Shown here piece after piece: positions 42,796 through 44,537 of a DNA stretch of 44,537 nucleotides. A program made the translations under genes and the position numbers. The stretch covers positions 1-44,537 of the forward strand of contig CAOOYH010000012.1 of assembly GCA_948500755.1 (NCBI GenBank), read 5' to 3'. The notes under the pieces are model-generated. The model was not told the origin of the DNA. It saw nothing but the letters and a program-made list of their open reading frames with translations, and ran no database searches. This stretch comes from an uncultured Lactobacillus sp. GTDB taxonomy: Bacteria > Bacillota > Bacilli > Lactobacillales > Lactobacillaceae. Each line of letters starts with the position of its first letter. Position 1 is the stretch's first letter.

Positions 42796-43854
42796 TTACT
42801 TAAATCTACCATAATAATCTAACAATTTCTTTGCTAGTTCATTCCTAAAATACTCGAGTAATCCGATCATCTGCGAGTATGGCATGTTTGTTGGCCCTAG
42901 TAGTGCAATTGTTCCTTTACCATATTTTCCAACACTATATTGTGCAGTTAATAAGCTATAATTTTCAAGTAAATCAGATGGTAATTCTGAACCTAATTTA
43001 ACCTGAACTTTAGAACTAGAATCATTTTTCAGTTCATCTTCAGGATTAAAACCAATTAAACTTGAAAGTGCATCATTTTGATCAATTAACTTATAAAGTG
43101 ATTTTATCTTGGTTAAATCATCATTTTCATAATTACTCAAAAGATTAATTTGACCATCAACATACATTTGCTCACTAGCCGCATCTTTAATGACATCTTG
43201 TAAGAGATCTAATATTTCCGGTGCAGATCCTCGAGCAATAAGATGATCAGCAATTCGCTTGAGTAATACTTCATTAATTGAACTAAGTGATTTTCCAACT
43301 AATTGATCATTAATCAATCGAACAGCTTTTTCAATTTCTTCCCCGTTAGTGTGATGAGGCAAAGTATAAATTTGATTCTTTACATTACCATCATCAGTGA
43401 CTAAAATGGCCATCACTTGATGACTAGATAGAGGAACAATTCTAAAACCCGTAACTTTTACCGAATGGGTTTCAGGTCCTGCTGCAAAAGCTGTATAGTT
43501 AGTCAAATCAGATAAAATCTTTGCAGCTTCCTGCACAATTTCATTAACTTGTTGAAAGGGTTGGTCTAACTGGTAAACAATTTGATTATAGACAGACGCT
43601 GGTATTTTTACTGGATTAATTAAATGATCCAAATAGTATCGATAGCCAGCAGTAGAAGGAATTCGTCCACTTGAAGAGTGTGTCTTTTCAAGTAACCCTT
43701 TCTCTTCCAAAACCGCCATTTCATTTCGAACCGTTGCACTGGAGACCTTGACAGGCAGTTGATTCATCACGGTCTTGGAACCTACTGGCTCATGTGTCTG
43801 AGTAAAGTCCATAATAATAGTCTTTAAAATAAGTTCTTGCCGTTCAGTCAACAT
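42796..43854 (-). CDS. hrcA: Heat-inducible transcription repressor HrcA
   Basis: 352 residues. N-terminal winged helix (about 1-75, SSATVRNEMAVLEEKGLLEK), inserted dimer domain and GAF-like core (KYGKGTIALLGPTNMPY). It represses its own operon by binding CIRCE elements and is tuned by GroE chaperonin in relatives. GGGGG lies eight bases before the ATG. Two CIRCE copies sit upstream. Confidence 0.97.
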   Translation of the reverse strand: MLTERQELILKTIIMDFTQTHEPVGSKTVMNQLPVKVSSATVRNEMAVLEEKGLLEKTHSSSGRIPSTAGYRYYLDHLINPVKIPASVYNQIVYQLDQPFQQVNEIVQEAAKILSDLTNYTAFAAGPETHSVKVTGFRIVPLSSHQVMAILVTDDGNVKNQIYTLPHHTNGEEIEKAVRLINDQLVGKSLSSINEVLLKRIADHLIARGSAPEILDLLQDVIKDAASEQMYVDGQINLLSNYENDDLTKIKSLYKLIDQNDALSSLIGFNPEDELKNDSSSKVQVKLGSELPSDLLENYSLLTAQYSVGKYGKGTIALLGPTNMPYSQMIGLLEYFRNELAKKLLDYYGRFK

Positions 43855-43870
43855 TTTCTCGCCCCCATCA

Positions 43871-43897
43871 TTAGCACTCTTATTTCTTCTGTGCTAA
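43871..43897. promoter_or_regulatory. CIRCE element 1
   Basis: TTAGCACTC, nine-base spacer, CTGTGCTAA. The left arm is perfect; the right differs from GAGTGCTAA at two bases. It lies in the hrcA leader downstream of the -10. Confidence 0.9.
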
Positions 43898-43905
43898 CAA
43901 TTTAT

Positions 43906-43933
43906 ATAATACCATACTTTAGCAATTGTTCAA
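43906..43933 (-). promoter_or_regulatory. Promoter of the hrcA operon
   Basis: TATTAT -10 with TGG extension (plus 43906-43914) and TTGAAC -35 (plus 43928-43933), 16 bp apart. The -35 lies inside the spacer of CIRCE 2, so HrcA would cover both sides of the promoter. Confidence 0.75.
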
Positions 43934-43945
43934 GTAGAGTGCTAA
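43919..43945. promoter_or_regulatory. CIRCE element 2
   Basis: TTAGCAATT, nine-base spacer, GAGTGCTAA. The right arm is perfect, the left differs from TTAGCACTC at the last three positions. It overlaps the -35. Confidence 0.85.
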
Positions 43946-43963
43946 ATCAATTTGATTTTTAAC

Positions 43964-43990
43964 AAAAAAAGCAAGTACTTAGTACTTGCT
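43964..43990 (-). terminator. Terminator of the GyrI-like gene
   Basis: Perfect 10-bp stem AGCAAGTACT (43970-43979) with its complement (43981-43990), followed on the minus strand by a T-run of seven or eight. The loop is a single base on paper, so the top pairs must open. Confidence 0.85.
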
Positions 43991-43995
43991 CAAAT

Positions 43996-44472
43996 TTATT
44001 TAATCGGTAGTCTGATTACAGTTCTTACACGATCTACTCTAGTTCTTCGCGGATCACTTAAATATATTTCATGATGATAGCGTGGATTTTTTATATCAAT
44101 TTGATAATTTTCTGACTTAACAAATTTATGCATATTTTCAATTGTCGTCGGTTCGTCATCATAACTACCAATATGCATTTGCTGGACACATAGTCCTTCG
44201 TTATATTTAAAAAATTTTACTTTCGAGAAATCTTTTTTCTTCTTTTCACTAGCAGTTTTAACTGCCCAATCCAACTCTTTAGGAGTAACAAAGTCGGGTA
44301 AACGAATCATTGAAATCCAAGAAAAGTTTTCTTTATGAGAGTAGTCGATTTTTGAATCATCCCTCATCCACCAGAGATCTTCAAGAGGTGGAACAACAAA
44401 ATCAAAATAACCTAGGATTTTGTGTTCTCCTTTTTTACTCATTTTAATGGTATAAGCGACACTATACAGCAT
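43996..44472 (-). CDS. GyrI-like small-molecule-binding protein, N-terminus missing
   Basis: 158 residues that match the C-terminal three-quarters of standalone GyrI-like proteins (GYFDFVVPPLEDLWW, MIRLPDFVTP, GLCVQQMHIGSYDDEPTT, HHEIYLSDPRRT). Relatives are about 200 residues and have another 45-50 before the segment that aligns with MLYSVAYTIKM. Here an in-frame TAG stands five codons upstream of the ATG (after KNALE), no ribosome site precedes the ATG, and a hairpin follows. It is therefore probably a 5'-truncated remnant, or a gene using an unusual start. GyrI-like domains bind drugs or other small molecules; the role here is unknown. Confidence 0.65.
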   Translation of the reverse strand: MLYSVAYTIKMSKKGEHKILGYFDFVVPPLEDLWWMRDDSKIDYSHKENFSWISMIRLPDFVTPKELDWAVKTASEKKKKDFSKVKFFKYNEGLCVQQMHIGSYDDEPTTIENMHKFVKSENYQIDIKNPRYHHEIYLSDPRRTRVDRVRTVIRLPIK

Positions 44473-44493
44473 TTCTAGAGCATTTTTCTACGT

Positions 44494-44530
44494 AAAGTCA
44501 AGCACAATAGGGTGTTTGACTTTATTTTTT
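44494..44530 (+). terminator. Hairpin at the right edge
   Basis: 12-bp stem AAAGTCAAGCAC (44494-44505) with GTGTTTGACTTT (44512-44523), one wobble, then ATTTTTT on the plus strand. It is terminator-like on plus, yet no plus-strand gene precedes it. Confidence 0.6.
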
Positions 44531-44537
44531 AGTTGTA

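Noticed and set aside
44488..44499. Sequence CTACGTAAAGTC near the right edge resembling a unit of the srtA repeat array
   Set aside because: A single copy that overlaps a hairpin arm; likely chance similarity.

Overview
The window is low-GC Firmicutes chromosome and looks like the Lactobacillus johnsonii/gasseri branch of the acidophilus group. The evidence is AT-rich codon use, strong purine-rich ribosome sites with some GTG and TTG starts, CcpA-type cre sites, a methionine T-box in place of a SAM riboswitch, a class A sortase, a bile salt hydrolase, and an hrcA-grpE-dnaK-dnaJ-lepA cluster under CIRCE control. I see no prophage, insertion sequence or CRISPR array. Nearly all genes lie on the minus strand. 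The plus-strand genes are a sunset-domain protein plus secreted nuclease, an XRE regulator, a 31-residue micro-gene, a P3A-type ATPase and a cardiolipin synthase.

Left to right (minus strand unless noted): two tandem paralogous large membrane proteins (117-3548); asparaginase followed by a CtpE/Exp7-like P-type ATPase (3628-7099); a ThrE-type exporter with a His-rich N-terminus (7193-8602); a reductive C4 pathway of fumarase, a soluble fumarate-reductase-like flavoprotein and an LDH-fold dehydrogenase carrying the malate-specificity Arg (8684-12484); a methionine ABC transporter metQ-metN-metI behind an AUG-specifier T-box (12622-15573); on the plus strand a sunset-domain protein overlapping a secreted nuclease, then an XRE regulator (15654-17762).

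Next come a bile salt hydrolase broken by one extra base (17812-18784), a YkpA/YbiT-like ABC-F ATPase, a SemiSWEET, enolase and a PAP2 phosphatase (to 23011). These are followed by tRNA-Ser(CGA), the free-standing micro-gene on plus, and a LysR regulator divergent from a P3A-like ATPase (23568-26807). A sugar MFS transporter under two cre sites and a MalR-like palindrome, thyA-folA, and a divergent cardiolipin synthase on plus follow (26881-31500). A YjeM-like permease, apt, recJ, a class A sortase behind three 11-bp tandem repeats, and the heat-shock cluster with two split-quality CIRCE elements complete the body of the window. At the right edge is a GyrI-like gene that appears to lack its N-terminus.

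Most of this is ordinary core lactobacillus content. The parts worth a second look are the reassignment of the 'LDH' to malate dehydrogenase in a fumarate-respiration-like operon, the 11-bp repeat array before the sortase, the 31-residue micro-gene, the frameshifted bile salt hydrolase, the P3A ATPase whose membrane Asp is Asn, the cardiolipin synthase with an altered second HKD motif, a second T-box-like core in the met leader, and tRNA-Ser(CGA) whose encoded discriminator reads as U. I found nothing that amounts to a wholly new multi-gene system.
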